DNA from: Herbaspirillum sp. ST 5-3
GTDB taxonomy: Bacteria; Pseudomonadota; Gammaproteobacteria; Burkholderiales; Burkholderiaceae_D
Direction: 5' to 3'
Assembly (NCBI RefSeq): GCF_004804275.1
Contig: NZ_STGI01000001.1
Location: 1 to 64,000, forward strand
Length of the DNA: 64,000 nt
Shown: piece after piece, positions 1 to 11,658 of the stretch
How the letters are laid out: the number at the start of each line of letters is the position of its first letter
How positions within the stretch are numbered: the stretch's first letter is position 1
The notes under the pieces: model-generated
Database searches by the model: none
What the model was told of the DNA's origin: nothing
What the model saw: only the letters and a program-made list of their open reading frames with translations
Program-made: the position numbers and the translations under genes

Positions 1-95
1 TGGCCGATCTGGCGGGCGATGCCGATGTCCAGTGTCTTGCCCACGATGCCGCGGATATCGTATGCCTTGAAAATGCTCGGTGAAAGTACGGACAT
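1..95 (-). CDS. manB: Phosphomannomutase/phosphoglucomutase, N-terminal fragment cut by window edge
   Basis: Only the first 31 codons are inside the window; the rest lies to the left. The start is ATG at 95-93, and the visible peptide carries the motif SIFKAYDIRG, which is typical of the N-terminus of the bacterial phosphomannomutase/phosphoglucomutase (AlgC/ManB) family. The enzyme interconverts hexose-6-phosphate and hexose-1-phosphate in the cytoplasm through a phosphoserine. It lies 35 bases downstream of the WecA-like gene on the same strand. Mannose-1-phosphate from it would feed ManC (7853-9262). The family call rests on a short motif and on context. Confidence 0.75.
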   Translation of the reverse strand, partial: MSVLSPSIFKAYDIRGIVGKTLDIGIARQIG

Positions 96-130
96 AAAAC
101 AAAACCTCAAAATCAACTAAAAGCAAAACG

Positions 131-1225
131 TTATTTCTTCTTCCGCAGGATCATCCACTGCGGCGCATTGAATCGTACGATTTGCGCATACAGCCATGTA
201 TAGCCGACTACAAATAGTGCACAAAATCCGACGAGCACCCACTTGCTGTGCCAGAACAAAGTGGCCGGGATGATGGCAGTCAGGGACAAGAGCCAGAGAT
301 AAGGAGAAGTCAATGCATTGCGCCGCGTTTTTGCGCGCGCTCCTTGTGTGCCCAGCGTCCAGCGTACCAGACGTTTGAAGACAAGCATATGCAGATGAAC
401 GCCATCCGGTATGCCGGGCGAAATGCCGCGCACAAATTTCTTTCGGTATATCGAAAAGATGACTTCGAATGCCGGATAAATCATCAGCAGGGCTGCATAC
501 CATGCCGACACTTGCGGATTGCGAGCAATCAACAAGACTGCCAGCTCCGCCAGCATGAAGCCGAGGAAGTAAGCCCCGCCGTCGCCGAGGAAAATGAGGC
601 CGAACGGATAGTTCCAGATCATGAATCCTGCTGTCGCCCCGGCAAGTACCAGTGCCGCCGTCGTGACATGCGCATCGCCGACCTGCATCGAAACATAGGC
701 AAGCGACAATGCGATGAATATCGAGATCGCACCGGCCAGTCCGTTGAAGCCGTCGATGATATTGATGCCGTTGGCAATGCCGGCGACGCAAAGCACCGTA
801 AAAAGCAGCGATACCGGCGCAAATTTCAGGCAGGAGTCAATGAAGGAAACGTCGATCCTGACGATCGCCGCATGCAAGAGAAAATAGCCGACCACCGCCG
901 AGAGCAGCGTAAAAATCAAACGGTACAGAACGCCGACGTTCTTGGTCCAGTCTTCCAGTATGCCGGAACCGAATGCGAGTGTCGAAGACAACAGCAGCAG
1001 AAATATCCAGGCGCCGATGTGAGGAGCACGCCAGTAAGCAAGCCCGGCACCCGCCGCCACGGCAATGAAAATTGCCAGTCCGCCGATGCGGGGAACCGGA
1101 TGGGAGTGGAATTTTTGCGCGCCATTCAGTTCGTAGTCCAGGGTTTTTTCGTTAACGACTGACAGCTTGATGATGAAGAAACCCACCATCAATGCGACGA
1201 AAAAGCTGACTATGATTGAATGCAT
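131..1225 (-). CDS. WecA/WbpL-type undecaprenyl-phosphate sugar-1-phosphate transferase
   Basis: This is an integral membrane enzyme of the MraY/WecA family that starts O-antigen or other polysaccharide synthesis by moving a HexNAc-1-phosphate onto undecaprenyl phosphate. With the start at ATG 1225 it has 364 residues and many hydrophobic segments. Family motifs are PVPRIGG near residues 43-49, an acidic pair at 91-92, NGINIIDGFNG at 152-162, FLGDGG at 212-217, and the cytoplasmic loop PDGVHLHML at 273-281. A GTG at 1270 would add 15 polar residues; neither start has a clear Shine-Dalgarno sequence, and I prefer the ATG because the membrane segment begins directly after it. The gene is followed by manB and faces a rhamnose polymer cluster, so a WbpL-like initiating role is likely. 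The exact sugar cannot be told from sequence. Confidence 0.85.
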   Translation of the reverse strand: MHSIIVSFFVALMVGFFIIKLSVVNEKTLDYELNGAQKFHSHPVPRIGGLAIFIAVAAGAGLAYWRAPHIGAWIFLLLLSSTLAFGSGILEDWTKNVGVLYRLIFTLLSAVVGYFLLHAAIVRIDVSFIDSCLKFAPVSLLFTVLCVAGIANGINIIDGFNGLAGAISIFIALSLAYVSMQVGDAHVTTAALVLAGATAGFMIWNYPFGLIFLGDGGAYFLGFMLAELAVLLIARNPQVSAWYAALLMIYPAFEVIFSIYRKKFVRGISPGIPDGVHLHMLVFKRLVRWTLGTQGARAKTRRNALTSPYLWLLSLTAIIPATLFWHSKWVLVGFCALFVVGYTWLYAQIVRFNAPQWMILRKKK

Positions 1226-1660
1226 GTATGCTGTGTTTGAACCGGAAGAAAAGCGGTTTTCCCGCTCCACGTTTTCAATGTCGATCTTGCACCGGAAAAA
1301 TTAATCTTGTTGCCGGGAGCCATGCAGGCAAAGCCGGTCTGCTGGAGACTTGAAAAACGCATTCATACCGTCAGGCGGCATACGGAAGATGCCGGTTCGG
1401 CCCGATGCGTTAGCCTGCATTGGCCGGTATTGCAAGACCCGAAATCTCTGGTTCGCGTCGATTGTGCAGCCTCGGGCTACGAATGTCGAAACCGCCTGAT
1501 TCTTATTTAATTTAAATATTGCCAACTCTCTATAATATAGGAGAAACCATCAGGCCATAAGCTCGCACGATCAGGTTTTCAGGAAAATCGTGCTGGCGAC
1601 GGCACCGGCGCTCGGAATGCCTCCTGGCAGCAAGCTTTTCAACGAAATCGCGGTCAATTC
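1226..1660. other. Intergenic region between divergent WecA-like gene and galE
   Basis: These 435 bases separate two divergent genes and should hold promoters for both. The part from about 1500 to 1545 is clearly AT-rich compared with its surroundings and contains a perfect TATAAT. Short open frames of about 70 codons exist on both strands near 1301-1525, but they overlap each other and show no recognisable protein family or ribosome-binding site, so I do not call them genes. Confidence 0.6.
1531..1536 (+). promoter_or_regulatory. Candidate -10 element for galE
   Basis: A perfect TATAAT lies in an AT-rich stretch about 125 bases upstream of the galE start. No good -35 is present at 16-18 bases; the best is a TTAATT-like hexamer 18 bases upstream. 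The assignment therefore rests on the -10 and on the local AT-richness. Confidence 0.4.
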
Positions 1661-2686
1661 ATGCATACGGACAAAACGGTTCTGGTCACCGGCGCCGCGG
1701 GCTATATCGGCTCGCACACCTGCGTCGAATTGCTTTCTGCAGGCTATGCGGTTGTCGCGGTCGACAACCTCTGCAACAGCTCGCGGGTATCGCTGTCGCG
1801 TGTCGAGAAAATCACCGCTAAACCGATTCATTTTTATCAAGTCGACGTCCGCGACAGGATCGCGCTGGACGCTCTCCTCGTCAAACATCAAATTGATGCG
1901 GCCATCCACTTCGCAGGACTCAAGGCCGTCGGCGAGTCCGTCAAAGAACCGCTCGCGTACTTCGACAACAATGTCTCCGGCACGGTCACGCTGTTGCAGG
2001 CGCTGTCGCAGGCAGGGGTCAAGCGCTTTCTGTTCAGTTCCTCTGCAACCGTCTACGGTGCGCCGCAATCCGTTCCCATCACCGAAGCGGCGCCCTTGTC
2101 GCCGACCAACCCATACGGTCGATCGAAGCTGATGGTCGAACAAATATTGCATGACCTGGTCCAATCGGACCCGTCCTGGGCCATGGGAGTGCTGCGCTAC
2201 TTCAACCCGGTCGGTGCGCATCCCAGTGGCTTGATCGGCGAAGACCCGCGCGGCGTGCCGAACAACCTGATGCCTTATGTCGCGCAGGTGGCGGTGGGAC
2301 GCATGCCGCGGCTGATGGTGTTTGGCGACGACTATCCCACACCGGACGGAACCGGGGTCCGTGACTACATCCATGTCGTCGATCTCGCGCAAGGGCATGT
2401 GGCAGCACTCGCATGCCTCTTCGACGCTGCCGACAGCTTTACGCTGAACCTGGGTACCGGTCGCGGCTACAGCGTGCTCGATGTGGTCCGTGCATTCGAA
2501 TCAGCAAGCGGTATCACGATTCCCTATGAAATCACGCAGCGACGCCCCGGCGATGTTGCAACATGCTATTCCGATCCGTCACACGCGGAAGCCCTGCTCG
2601 ACTGGAAAGCGCGCAAAGGCCTGGAAGAAATGTGCGCGGATCACTGGCGCTGGCAGAACACGAATCCTCGTGGATATCAGGACTGA
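1661..2686 (+). CDS. galE: UDP-glucose 4-epimerase
   Basis: This short-chain dehydrogenase/reductase interconverts UDP-glucose and UDP-galactose in the cytoplasm with bound NAD. The 341-residue length is normal. The Rossmann motif GAAGYIGS is at residues 11-18, the catalytic Ser/Thr region SSSATVYG at about 126-133, and the YxxxK pair at Tyr152 and Lys156. It is the only plus-strand gene inside a minus-strand polysaccharide region and converges with the GT4 gene at 2704, with 17 bases between the stops. It presumably supplies UDP-galactose (or UDP-GalNAc, if the enzyme is broad) for the surface glycan. The ATG has no strong Shine-Dalgarno sequence. Confidence 0.92.
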   Translation: MHTDKTVLVTGAAGYIGSHTCVELLSAGYAVVAVDNLCNSSRVSLSRVEKITAKPIHFYQVDVRDRIALDALLVKHQIDAAIHFAGLKAVGESVKEPLAYFDNNVSGTVTLLQALSQAGVKRFLFSSSATVYGAPQSVPITEAAPLSPTNPYGRSKLMVEQILHDLVQSDPSWAMGVLRYFNPVGAHPSGLIGEDPRGVPNNLMPYVAQVAVGRMPRLMVFGDDYPTPDGTGVRDYIHVVDLAQGHVAALACLFDAADSFTLNLGTGRGYSVLDVVRAFESASGITIPYEITQRRPGDVATCYSDPSHAEALLDWKARKGLEEMCADHWRWQNTNPRGYQD

Positions 2687-2703
2687 CACCCAGCTGACGC
2701 TGG

Positions 2704-3852
2704 CTACGCTGCACGCATCAACTGCCGCTGATCGAGAACCCGCTCATACAATTCGACATAGGCCTTGGCCATTTTCTGCGCCGTAAACAGGCTGACAAAA
2801 CGTTCTCGCGCCCGTTGCCCCATTTGCTCCGCCAGTGCCGGGTCATGTTCCAGGCGCTGCATCGCCTCTCGCAGCGCCACCGGATCGCTCGGCGGCACGA
2901 CAATCCCTGTCAGCCCGTCGACATTCACATAGCTGCTGCCCGTACCGATTTCGGATGAGATGAGCGGCTTGCCATACATGGCGCCTTCGAGCAGGGTCAC
3001 ACCGAACGCCTCGGAGCGCAGATGCGAAGGAAAGACAACCGCCTTGCACAACTTCAGCAGCGCCACCTTGTCCTCGTCCGGTACCGCGCCGACGAAGCGC
3101 ACGTTCGTCAGGCCCAGGCGCGTGGCCTGCTGTCGCAGACTCGCTTCGACCGGACCGGCGCCGACAATCACGACCCGGCTGTTGTTATTGGCACAGGCAT
3201 CGAGCAGAATATGCAAGCCCTTGTAATAACGCAGCACACCGACAAACAGGAAAAATCCTTCGCCTTCCTGCTCGCGCCAGTAACGCAATCGCTCGGGCGT
3301 CGGCTCCGGATAACAAGTTTCATCCAGGCCGATCGGAATGACGGTCGCCTTGTCCCGATATTCCTGCAGTATCTCGCTGCTCTGGAGGTAGTTGGGCGAG
3401 GTCGGCACAATCATGTCCACGTTGGCGAAGAAGCGTCGCATCAGCGGCCGGTAGGCCGGCATCAGCATGCGCTGGCGAACGATATCGGAGTGGTAAGTCA
3501 GGATCGCAGGCTTGGCATGGCCGGCAAGCAGGTTCAGCACATCCCCGAATGGCCAGGGATAGTGATAGTGAACCAGGTCGGCGCGCGCCACCGAATCGCG
3601 GAACAGATGCAGGGCATTGAAGGAGATCGGCGTTGACGCGATTTCCAGATGTGTCTGCGCCCGCAACACCTCCACGGTGCCCTCGCGCAGCACGGGACTC
3701 GCATTTCCCTGCCAGCTCAGTGTAAATATCCGGTTCGAGACGCCCATCGGCGCAGTGGCCGCCGTCAATTGACGAATGACCGCCTCCACGCCGCCCATCG
3801 AGTCCGGGTAGTAAGTCTTGAAAACGTGAAGAACCTTGATTGTCCCCGACAT
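2704..3852 (-). CDS. GT4-family glycosyltransferase, WbpZ-like
   Basis: This is a 382-residue retaining GT-B glycosyltransferase. The N-terminus has the acceptor-domain pattern VLHVFKTYYPDSMGG, and the C-terminal nucleotide-sugar domain carries the GT4 E-x7-E signature in EAFGVTLLEG near residue 285, followed by a PLISSEIGTG loop. The N-terminal pattern recalls WbpZ of the Pseudomonas A-band D-rhamnan cluster, which adds a first rhamnose; that match is from memory of the family. It starts one base after the stop of the upstream GT4 gene, so the two are translated from one message. With GDP-D-rhamnose genes just upstream, a D-rhamnosyl or mannosyl donor is the best guess. There is no signal peptide; it should act at the inner face of the cytoplasmic membrane. 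Confidence 0.8.
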   Translation of the reverse strand: MSGTIKVLHVFKTYYPDSMGGVEAVIRQLTAATAPMGVSNRIFTLSWQGNASPVLREGTVEVLRAQTHLEIASTPISFNALHLFRDSVARADLVHYHYPWPFGDVLNLLAGHAKPAILTYHSDIVRQRMLMPAYRPLMRRFFANVDMIVPTSPNYLQSSEILQEYRDKATVIPIGLDETCYPEPTPERLRYWREQEGEGFFLFVGVLRYYKGLHILLDACANNNSRVVIVGAGPVEASLRQQATRLGLTNVRFVGAVPDEDKVALLKLCKAVVFPSHLRSEAFGVTLLEGAMYGKPLISSEIGTGSSYVNVDGLTGIVVPPSDPVALREAMQRLEHDPALAEQMGQRARERFVSLFTAQKMAKAYVELYERVLDQRQLMRAA

Positions 3853-3853
3853 G

Positions 3854-4992
3854 TCACACGCTTCCGATCACTGAGCGATACACGGCCACCGTCTCTTCCA
3901 TTGTGCGATTCCAGGTCAGTTGCGCGGCGCGTTCGCGACCGGCGGCAATGCACTTCCTCCGCAAGATATCATCGGTCGCCAGTTTCAGCATCGCGTCCCT
4001 TATCTCGCCAGTGGACAACGGATCCACTTCCAGCGCGGCACCCTCGGAAACTTCCGGCAAGGAGGTCGTGCTGGAAGTCACGACCGGCACTCCCGATGCA
4101 AAGGCCTCGACAACAGGAATACCGAAGCCTTCATAGAGCGAAGGAAAGACAAAAACGCCCGCTTCCGCATACACGTGCCGCAGGCGTTCTTCCTGCGTCA
4201 AGTCGTTGATCCATACAATATTGGCGCCATCCTGGACCGCAGCCCGGAGTTTGCTCAACAAAACCTCGCATCCCCAGCCAGCCCGCCCGACGATGACCAG
4301 TTGCCGATCACGCTGCATATCCATCGGCAAGCTCAGGTACGCATCGACGATTCGTTCAACATTTTTTCGCGGTTGCAGCGTGCCGACAAAAAGAAAATAT
4401 CCCGGACGCAAGCCATACATCTTGCATGTTTCGTCAATCGCGGACTGCTCCGGACGTTCCTGCCAAGCCGGATCCACGCCGCAATGCACGACCGTGATCC
4501 GACGTTCATCAATGCCGTACGACTCCACCAGTTCCTTGACGGCGAAACGCGAGAGCGCAATCACATGGTCCGCCTTGTGCGCTGCATTCTTCTGCACCCA
4601 GTTCTTGATGCCTCTCAGGTTCTTTCTGGTCCATTCGGGATGCGTCAGCGGGATCGCGTCGTGCAAGGTCGCAATCACCGGGCAATGCATCCTGATGATT
4701 CGATAGTCGGTCGCATGATACACATCGACCGGCAGATCGCTTCTCACCGAACCCGGCGTCAAAAAATCCCGTATCGACAGTGCGCTGTACGAGTGCGACA
4801 TCGCCCGGCCCAGGCGAAACTTGCCCTTTGATCCTTTGCCGGGCAGCGTGGAAAACGAATACCCCGTCACTTCGCAACCGAAAGCGGGCAAGCCCCGCAG
4901 CAAGGCATTGGAATAGACGCCAATCCCGTCCAGACAACCCTTCGTCAATATCGGCTCAACCGTCGTCGTGCTCAAGCCCACGCGGATCGAGC

Positions 4993-4996
<4 letters not shown>
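3854..4996 (-). CDS. GT4-family glycosyltransferase, WbpY-like
   Basis: This 380-residue GT-B transferase has the N-terminal pattern VGLSTTTVEPIL and a C-terminal donor domain with LFVGTLQPRKN and the E-x7-E signature EGFGIPVVEA. I place the start at ATG 4996, whose first four bases overlap the stop of the reductase gene (ATGA), rather than six codons upstream at 5014; this overlap implies translational coupling. The N-terminal pattern resembles the WbpY group of D-rhamnan polymer transferases, which are mannosyltransferase-like. With its downstream partner it makes a two-enzyme set for chain synthesis. A WbpX counterpart, present in the Pseudomonas cluster, is not seen here. Confidence 0.8.
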
Positions 4997-7055
<2,059 letters not shown>

Positions 7056-7853
7056 TCAAAGTTCATCGACGATTTCACCTACCCGCTTGCGAAACAGGTG
7101 CATGCCCACTATGCAGAACAGGACTGCCAGCGCTGCCGGGACCAGCAGACTCTCCCATTGTGGCCATCGTCCATGCACCAGTATGTCCTGGTATGCCGCG
7201 ATCAAGGGCACCATCGGATTCCAGTTGACGTAAGGCTTGACCGCGGACGGCAGGATAGAGGCCGGGTACACCACCGGGGTGAACCAGAACCAGAACTGCA
7301 GCAGCACTGCGAACGCCTGTCCGACATCGCGAAAGAACACATTCAGCACACCGACCGAAATACCGAGGCCGATCGAAAAGATGACCTGGATCGCCAGCAC
7401 AGGAAACATCGCAATAAAACTTGGCCCGGGGAACGTGCCGGAAAAAATCAGGAACAGCACGAACAGCCCGAAAATGATCGCGAAATTCACCCCAGCATTG
7501 AGGACCACGATGACCGGCAGGCAGATACGCGGAAAGCTGATTTTCTTGATCAGGTTGGCGTTCTCGATAAAAACGTTCTGCGCACGCCCGACGATTTCAG
7601 CAAACAGTCCCCAAGTTAGAACGCCGGCGCACAGATAGATGCTGTAGGCGAACCCGTTGTCCACGCCCGGCAGCTTGGCCTTCATCACCTGCGAAAAAAT
7701 CACGGTATAGACCACGATCATCGCCAGCGGATTCAATATGGTCCATGCTGCGCCCAACAGCGAATTGCGATAGCGCGTCTGGAATTCGCGCTTGACGCTG
7801 CCCGAAATGAAGCCGCGATAGCTCCATACCGAACGCAACATGCCTACTGCCAT
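7056..7853 (-). CDS. wzm: ABC-2 type polysaccharide export permease (Wzm family)
   Basis: This 265-residue integral membrane protein has about six hydrophobic segments and the family features FQTRYRNSLLGAAWTILNP near the N-terminus, LWxx-like TM loops, RDVGQAF in the middle and FWFWFTPVVYP. Wzm proteins form the membrane channel that exports undecaprenol-linked O-antigen, capsule or teichoic acid and need a separate ATPase, Wzt. The start codon shares a base with the manC stop (TAATG), so the two are coupled. No Wzt gene is found anywhere in this window, which is unusual for the family. Confidence 0.88.
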   Translation of the reverse strand: MAVGMLRSVWSYRGFISGSVKREFQTRYRNSLLGAAWTILNPLAMIVVYTVIFSQVMKAKLPGVDNGFAYSIYLCAGVLTWGLFAEIVGRAQNVFIENANLIKKISFPRICLPVIVVLNAGVNFAIIFGLFVLFLIFSGTFPGPSFIAMFPVLAIQVIFSIGLGISVGVLNVFFRDVGQAFAVLLQFWFWFTPVVYPASILPSAVKPYVNWNPMVPLIAAYQDILVHGRWPQWESLLVPAALAVLFCIVGMHLFRKRVGEIVDEL

Positions 7854-9262
7854 TATTGAACCCTGCCGTATACGTCATCAAAGCGGACGATGTCATCCTC
7901 GCCCAGGTAAGACCCGCATTGTACCTCTATCAATGCCAATTCCGTATCACCGACATTAGTCAAACGGTGCTTGCTCCCGGCCGGGATATAGGTCGACTGG
8001 TTTGCCTCGAGCTTGATGGTTTGTTCGCCATTGATGACCTGCGCGGTACCGGAGACCACGACCCAATGCTCACTGCGATGATGATGCATTTGGAGCGACA
8101 GCGATGCGCCGGGTTTGACGGCGATGCGTTTGATCTTGAAGCCCGGCGCTTCCTGCAGCACAGTGTAGGTTCCCCATGGGCGGGCAACGGTGCGATGCAC
8201 CTTGTGCGCATCGTGGCCGCTGGCCCTGAGGCGGTTGACAACTTCCTTCACTTCCTGGCTCTTCGACTTGTCCGCCACCAGCAGCGCATCCGGCGTATCG
8301 ATCACCAGCAGGTTGTCCAGGCCGATGATCGCGACCAGCCGGTCCCTGGTCTCGATATGCGTATTGCGGCTGTCAATGACAATGGTCTGGCAATTGTTGT
8401 TGGTATTGCCGTCTTGATCGGCCGGAATGGCGTCCGCCACCGCATTCCATGCGCCGATATCGCTCCAGTCGAAGTCACCGGGAATGACGGCAATGTTCTT
8501 GGCTTTTTCCATGACTGCGTAGTCAATAGAGATGTTTTCGAGTGCAGAGAACGTGCTCGGCAATTCCATCTTGTCGCCATCGGCCTTGGTGCTTGCCCAT
8601 ACCGCGCGTGCCGCATCCAGCAGGACCGGGTTGTAGGTTGCGAAGGCATCCAGGATCGCGCTGGCCTTGAAGCAGAACATGCCGCTGTTCCAGACGTAAT
8701 TGCCTTGTGCAAGATAACGCCCCGCCGTGACGGCGTCGGGCTTTTCCACGAAGCGCTGCACCACCTGCGCATGCTGGCTCACTTGGTCGCCCATCTCGAT
8801 GTAGCCAAAGCCGGTTTCGGGTGCCTTGGGCTTGATGCCGAACAGCACCAGGAAGCCGTCTTTCGCGAGCGCTTCCGCGTGGCGCACCGATGTATAGAAC
8901 GAGGGCGTGTCCTTGATCAGGTGATCGGCAGGCATGACCAGCATGCAGGCATCGCTTTTCTGCTCCACCGCCCACAGCGCGGCTAACGCGATCGCCGGCG
9001 CGGTATTGCGCCCGACCGGTTCCAGCAGGTAGCTCGGCTTGACCGCCTGGTCGGCCAACTCGTCATGGGAGAGAAAATAGTAGTCGCGATTGGTGACGAT
9101 CAACGGCGCCGTATTATTGGATACGGCCAGCGCGCGTTCATGGGTTTGCGTCAGCAGGCTCTTGCCGCCGCCGATACGCATGAACGGTTTCGGATGGGCC
9201 TCCCGCGATACCGGCCACAACCGGGTTCCGGCGCCACCTGAGAGAATAATGGGGATCAACAT
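7853..9262 (-). CDS. manC: Bifunctional mannose-1-phosphate guanylyltransferase / mannose-6-phosphate isomerase
   Basis: This 469-residue enzyme of the ManC/AlgA/WbpW type makes GDP-mannose. The nucleotidyltransferase half starts with LSGGAGTRLWPVSRE and has the FVEKPD motif; the C-terminal cupin half has QMHHHRSEHWVVVSG, the metal-binding region of type II phosphomannose isomerases. Length matches the two-domain form. It lies between the dTDP-rhamnose genes and the GDP-rhamnose genes, and its stop overlaps the wzm start. Together with ManB at the left edge it supplies GDP-mannose to Gmd. Confidence 0.95.
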   Translation of the reverse strand: MLIPIILSGGAGTRLWPVSREAHPKPFMRIGGGKSLLTQTHERALAVSNNTAPLIVTNRDYYFLSHDELADQAVKPSYLLEPVGRNTAPAIALAALWAVEQKSDACMLVMPADHLIKDTPSFYTSVRHAEALAKDGFLVLFGIKPKAPETGFGYIEMGDQVSQHAQVVQRFVEKPDAVTAGRYLAQGNYVWNSGMFCFKASAILDAFATYNPVLLDAARAVWASTKADGDKMELPSTFSALENISIDYAVMEKAKNIAVIPGDFDWSDIGAWNAVADAIPADQDGNTNNNCQTIVIDSRNTHIETRDRLVAIIGLDNLLVIDTPDALLVADKSKSQEVKEVVNRLRASGHDAHKVHRTVARPWGTYTVLQEAPGFKIKRIAVKPGASLSLQMHHHRSEHWVVVSGTAQVINGEQTIKLEANQSTYIPAGSKHRLTNVGDTELALIEVQCGSYLGEDDIVRFDDVYGRVQ

Positions 9263-9341
9263 GATGCTATCTCACTGTTTATGTTGTTAGGGCGCCCTGC
9301 GTCGGGCGGAGACATGCTGTCTCAATTCCGGACTGTCGTTC

Positions 9342-10223
9342 CTACTCCATGCACAAACGCAGCGCACCGCGCCAGTCGGGCAGGCCGCAGAATGTGTTCA
9401 CAAACCGCTCGCATGACAGCACCGAATTGGCGGGCCGTCTGGCGGGTAGCGGATAATCCTGTGTTGCAATTGGCGTGACTACCGGCTTTCTGTTTACTGA
9501 CCAATGCGCAACAATAGTCTGAGCAAAACCATGCCATGTGGTTTGACCTTGCGCAGCAAGATGGTAAAGACCGGATTTCTCCCGCCACAGATCCTGATCC
9601 AGGCCAACAAGCTTTTTACCCGCACCGAGAAACGCCACAACATGCGCGGTTGCATCGGAAATGGTACGGCACCAGGTGGGCGCGCCGTGCTGATCGACAA
9701 CAATGCGCAACTCGTCGCGCTCTTCGGCCAGGCGCCGCACCGTCAGCAGGAAGTTCTTGCCGCGCAGGCCATAGACCCAGCTGGTGCGAAAGATCAAGTG
9801 CGGAATGCCGCTCGCCTGAATCGCCTGCTCGCCGGCCAGCTTGCTTCGACCGTAGACATTGATCGGGCAGGTCGGGTCTTCCTCGGAATAGGCGCCACTC
9901 TTTCTGCCGTCAAACACATAATCCGTAGAAAAGTGAATCATCGCCGCACCGAGCTTGCTGGCTTCTTCGGCCATCACTGCCGGGGCCTCGCCATTGATGC
10001 GCAATGCCAGTTCCGCCTCGCTCTCGGCCTTGTCCACCGCCGTATACGCTGCAGGATTGACGATAAGATGCGGTCGCACGTTGCGAATGGACTCGCGCAC
10101 ACTGTCAAGATCCGCCAGATCCATCTGTGCGCGATCCAGCGTAACGATCTCGCCCAGGCCTTGCAGGCTGCGTTCAAGCTCATAGCCGACCTGACCGGTT
10201 CTTCCTGTCAGAAGAATTCTCAC
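9342..10223 (-). CDS. rfbD: dTDP-4-dehydrorhamnose reductase
   Basis: This 293-residue reductase carries out the last step of dTDP-L-rhamnose synthesis with NAD(P)H. The motif GRTGQVG is at residues 7-13, STDYVFDG follows, and the YGRSK catalytic pair is near residue 130. The start codon overlaps the stop of rfbC by four bases. It ends the four-gene rfbBACD group; 79 bases separate it from manC, with no strong terminator visible, so read-through into the GDP-sugar genes is likely. Confidence 0.95.
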   Translation of the reverse strand: MRILLTGRTGQVGYELERSLQGLGEIVTLDRAQMDLADLDSVRESIRNVRPHLIVNPAAYTAVDKAESEAELALRINGEAPAVMAEEASKLGAAMIHFSTDYVFDGRKSGAYSEEDPTCPINVYGRSKLAGEQAIQASGIPHLIFRTSWVYGLRGKNFLLTVRRLAEERDELRIVVDQHGAPTWCRTISDATAHVVAFLGAGKKLVGLDQDLWREKSGLYHLAAQGQTTWHGFAQTIVAHWSVNRKPVVTPIATQDYPLPARRPANSVLSCERFVNTFCGLPDWRGALRLCME

Positions 10224-10768
10224 GCGAACACCTCCGCCTCGGCGAGACGCTTGCCATTGCGGTCTTTCTCGGAGAGCACCGGCTCGATGCCGGGCGGCCA
10301 GTCGATACCGATTGCCGGATCATTCCATGCGATGCAGCGTTCGTATCCGGGAGCCCAATAATCCGTGGTCTTGTAGAGAAATTCCGCCGAATCGCTGGTC
10401 ACGATGAAGCCATGCGCAAATCCGGGGGGAACCCACATCTGCCGCTTGTTGTCCGCCGAAAGTGTCGCACCTACCCACTTGCCGAAGGTCGGCGAACTCT
10501 TGCGGATGTCGACCGCAACATCAAAGACTTCGCCCGCGACCACACGCACGAGTTTTCCTTGCGGCTGCTGAATCTGGTAATGCAGCCCACGCAAGACATT
10601 CCTGGCTGAGCGGGAATGGTTATCCTGCACGAAGCGAATATCCTTCGCCCCGGTGAGCGCCATGAATTCGCGCTCGTTGAAGCTTTCGAAAAAAAACCCG
10701 CGCGCATCACCGAACACATTGGGTTCGAGGATGGCAACGTCGCGGATGGATGTCGTAATGAGCTTCAT
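10220..10768 (-). CDS. rfbC: dTDP-4-dehydrorhamnose 3,5-epimerase
   Basis: This is a cupin-fold epimerase of 182 residues, the usual length. Visible family features are FGDARGFFFESFNERE-type sequence near the N-terminus, FVQDNHSRS, the catalytic-His segment RGLHYQIQ with QGKLVRV, and WVPPGFAHGF. It inverts C3 and C5 of dTDP-4-keto-6-deoxyglucose. The gene starts two bases after the rfbA stop and overlaps rfbD by four bases, so it lies inside a coupled operon. Confidence 0.95.
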   Translation of the reverse strand: MKLITTSIRDVAILEPNVFGDARGFFFESFNEREFMALTGAKDIRFVQDNHSRSARNVLRGLHYQIQQPQGKLVRVVAGEVFDVAVDIRKSSPTFGKWVGATLSADNKRQMWVPPGFAHGFIVTSDSAEFLYKTTDYWAPGYERCIAWNDPAIGIDWPPGIEPVLSEKDRNGKRLAEAEVFA

Positions 10769-10770
10769 CG

Positions 10771-11658
10771 TCAGAATACTTTGTCTTTGAGTATCTGCAG
10801 CAGATACTGGCCGTAGGCGTTTTTCTGCAGCGGCTGCGCTAGCTTTTCAAGCTGCTCGGCGCTGATATAACGTTTGCGGTAAGCGATTTCCTCCGGACAT
10901 GCGACTTTCAAGCCCTGGCGTTTTTCAATCGTGGCGATGAATTGACCCGCATCCATCAGCGATTCATGCGTGCCCGTATCGAGCCACGCCATGCCGCGCC
11001 CCATGACTTCGACATTCAGGCTGCCGCGCTCGAGGTACGCCCGGTTAACGTCGGTAATTTCGAGCTCGCCGCGAGCGGAAGGGCGAATATCCGCGGCAAT
11101 GTCACACACCTGCTGGTCGTAGAAATAGAGCCCGGTCACTGCATAGTTCGACTTCGGCGCCTTCGGTTTCTCGACAATGCTGATCGCGCGACGGTTGCCG
11201 TCGAACTCGACCACACCATACCGTTCTGGATCCTGCACGTGGTAGGCAAATACCGTTGCCCCGTCTACGCAGGCTGCAGCCTTGCGCAGTTGCGCATCGA
11301 AATCGTGGCCGTAATAGATGTTGTCGCCAAGGATCAGCGCGGACAAGGCATTGCCGACAAATTCGCGCCCGATGATGAAGGCCTGTGCCAGCCCCTCCGG
11401 TGCGGGCTGAACCGCGTAGTGGATATTGATCCCCCATTGGCTGCCATCGCCGAGCAACTCGCTGAAGCGCGGCGTGTCCTGCGGCGTGGAGATCAACAGG
11501 ATATCGCGTATGCCCGCCAGCATCAGCGTGGTAAGCGGATAGTAGATCATCGGCTTGTCGTAAACTGGCAGCAACTGCTTGGAAACCGACGTCGTCACCG
11601 GGTACAGCCGAGTGCCAGAGCCGCCTGCCAGAATGATGCCCTTGCGCTGGCTCGTCAT
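10771..11658 (-). CDS. rfbA: Glucose-1-phosphate thymidylyltransferase
   Basis: This 295-residue nucleotidyltransferase forms dTDP-glucose from dTTP and glucose-1-phosphate. The signature [16 protein letters not shown] is at the N-terminus, followed by [16 protein letters not shown], and the C-terminal half has [10 protein letters not shown], all diagnostic for RfbA/RmlA. Its start overlaps the rfbB stop by four bases. It is the entry step to dTDP-L-rhamnose and is usually feedback-inhibited by that product. Confidence 0.96.
   Translation of the reverse strand: MTSQRKGIILAGGSGTRLYPVTTSVSKQLLPVYDKPMIYYPLTTLMLAGIRDILLISTPQDTPRFSELLGDGSQWGINIHYAVQPAPEGLAQAFIIGREFVGNALSALILGDNIYYGHDFDAQLRKAAACVDGATVFAYHVQDPERYGVVEFDGNRRAISIVEKPKAPKSNYAVTGLYFYDQQVCDIAADIRPSARGELEITDVNRAYLERGSLNVEVMGRGMAWLDTGTHESLMDAGQFIATIEKRQGLKVACPEEIAYRKRYISAEQLEKLAQPLQKNAYGQYLLQILKDKVF

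Noticed and set aside
1301-1525. Two short overlapping frames of about 70 codons upstream of galE
   Set aside because: They oppose each other and lack a ribosome-binding site, motif or known homologue pattern, in a region that should hold promoters.
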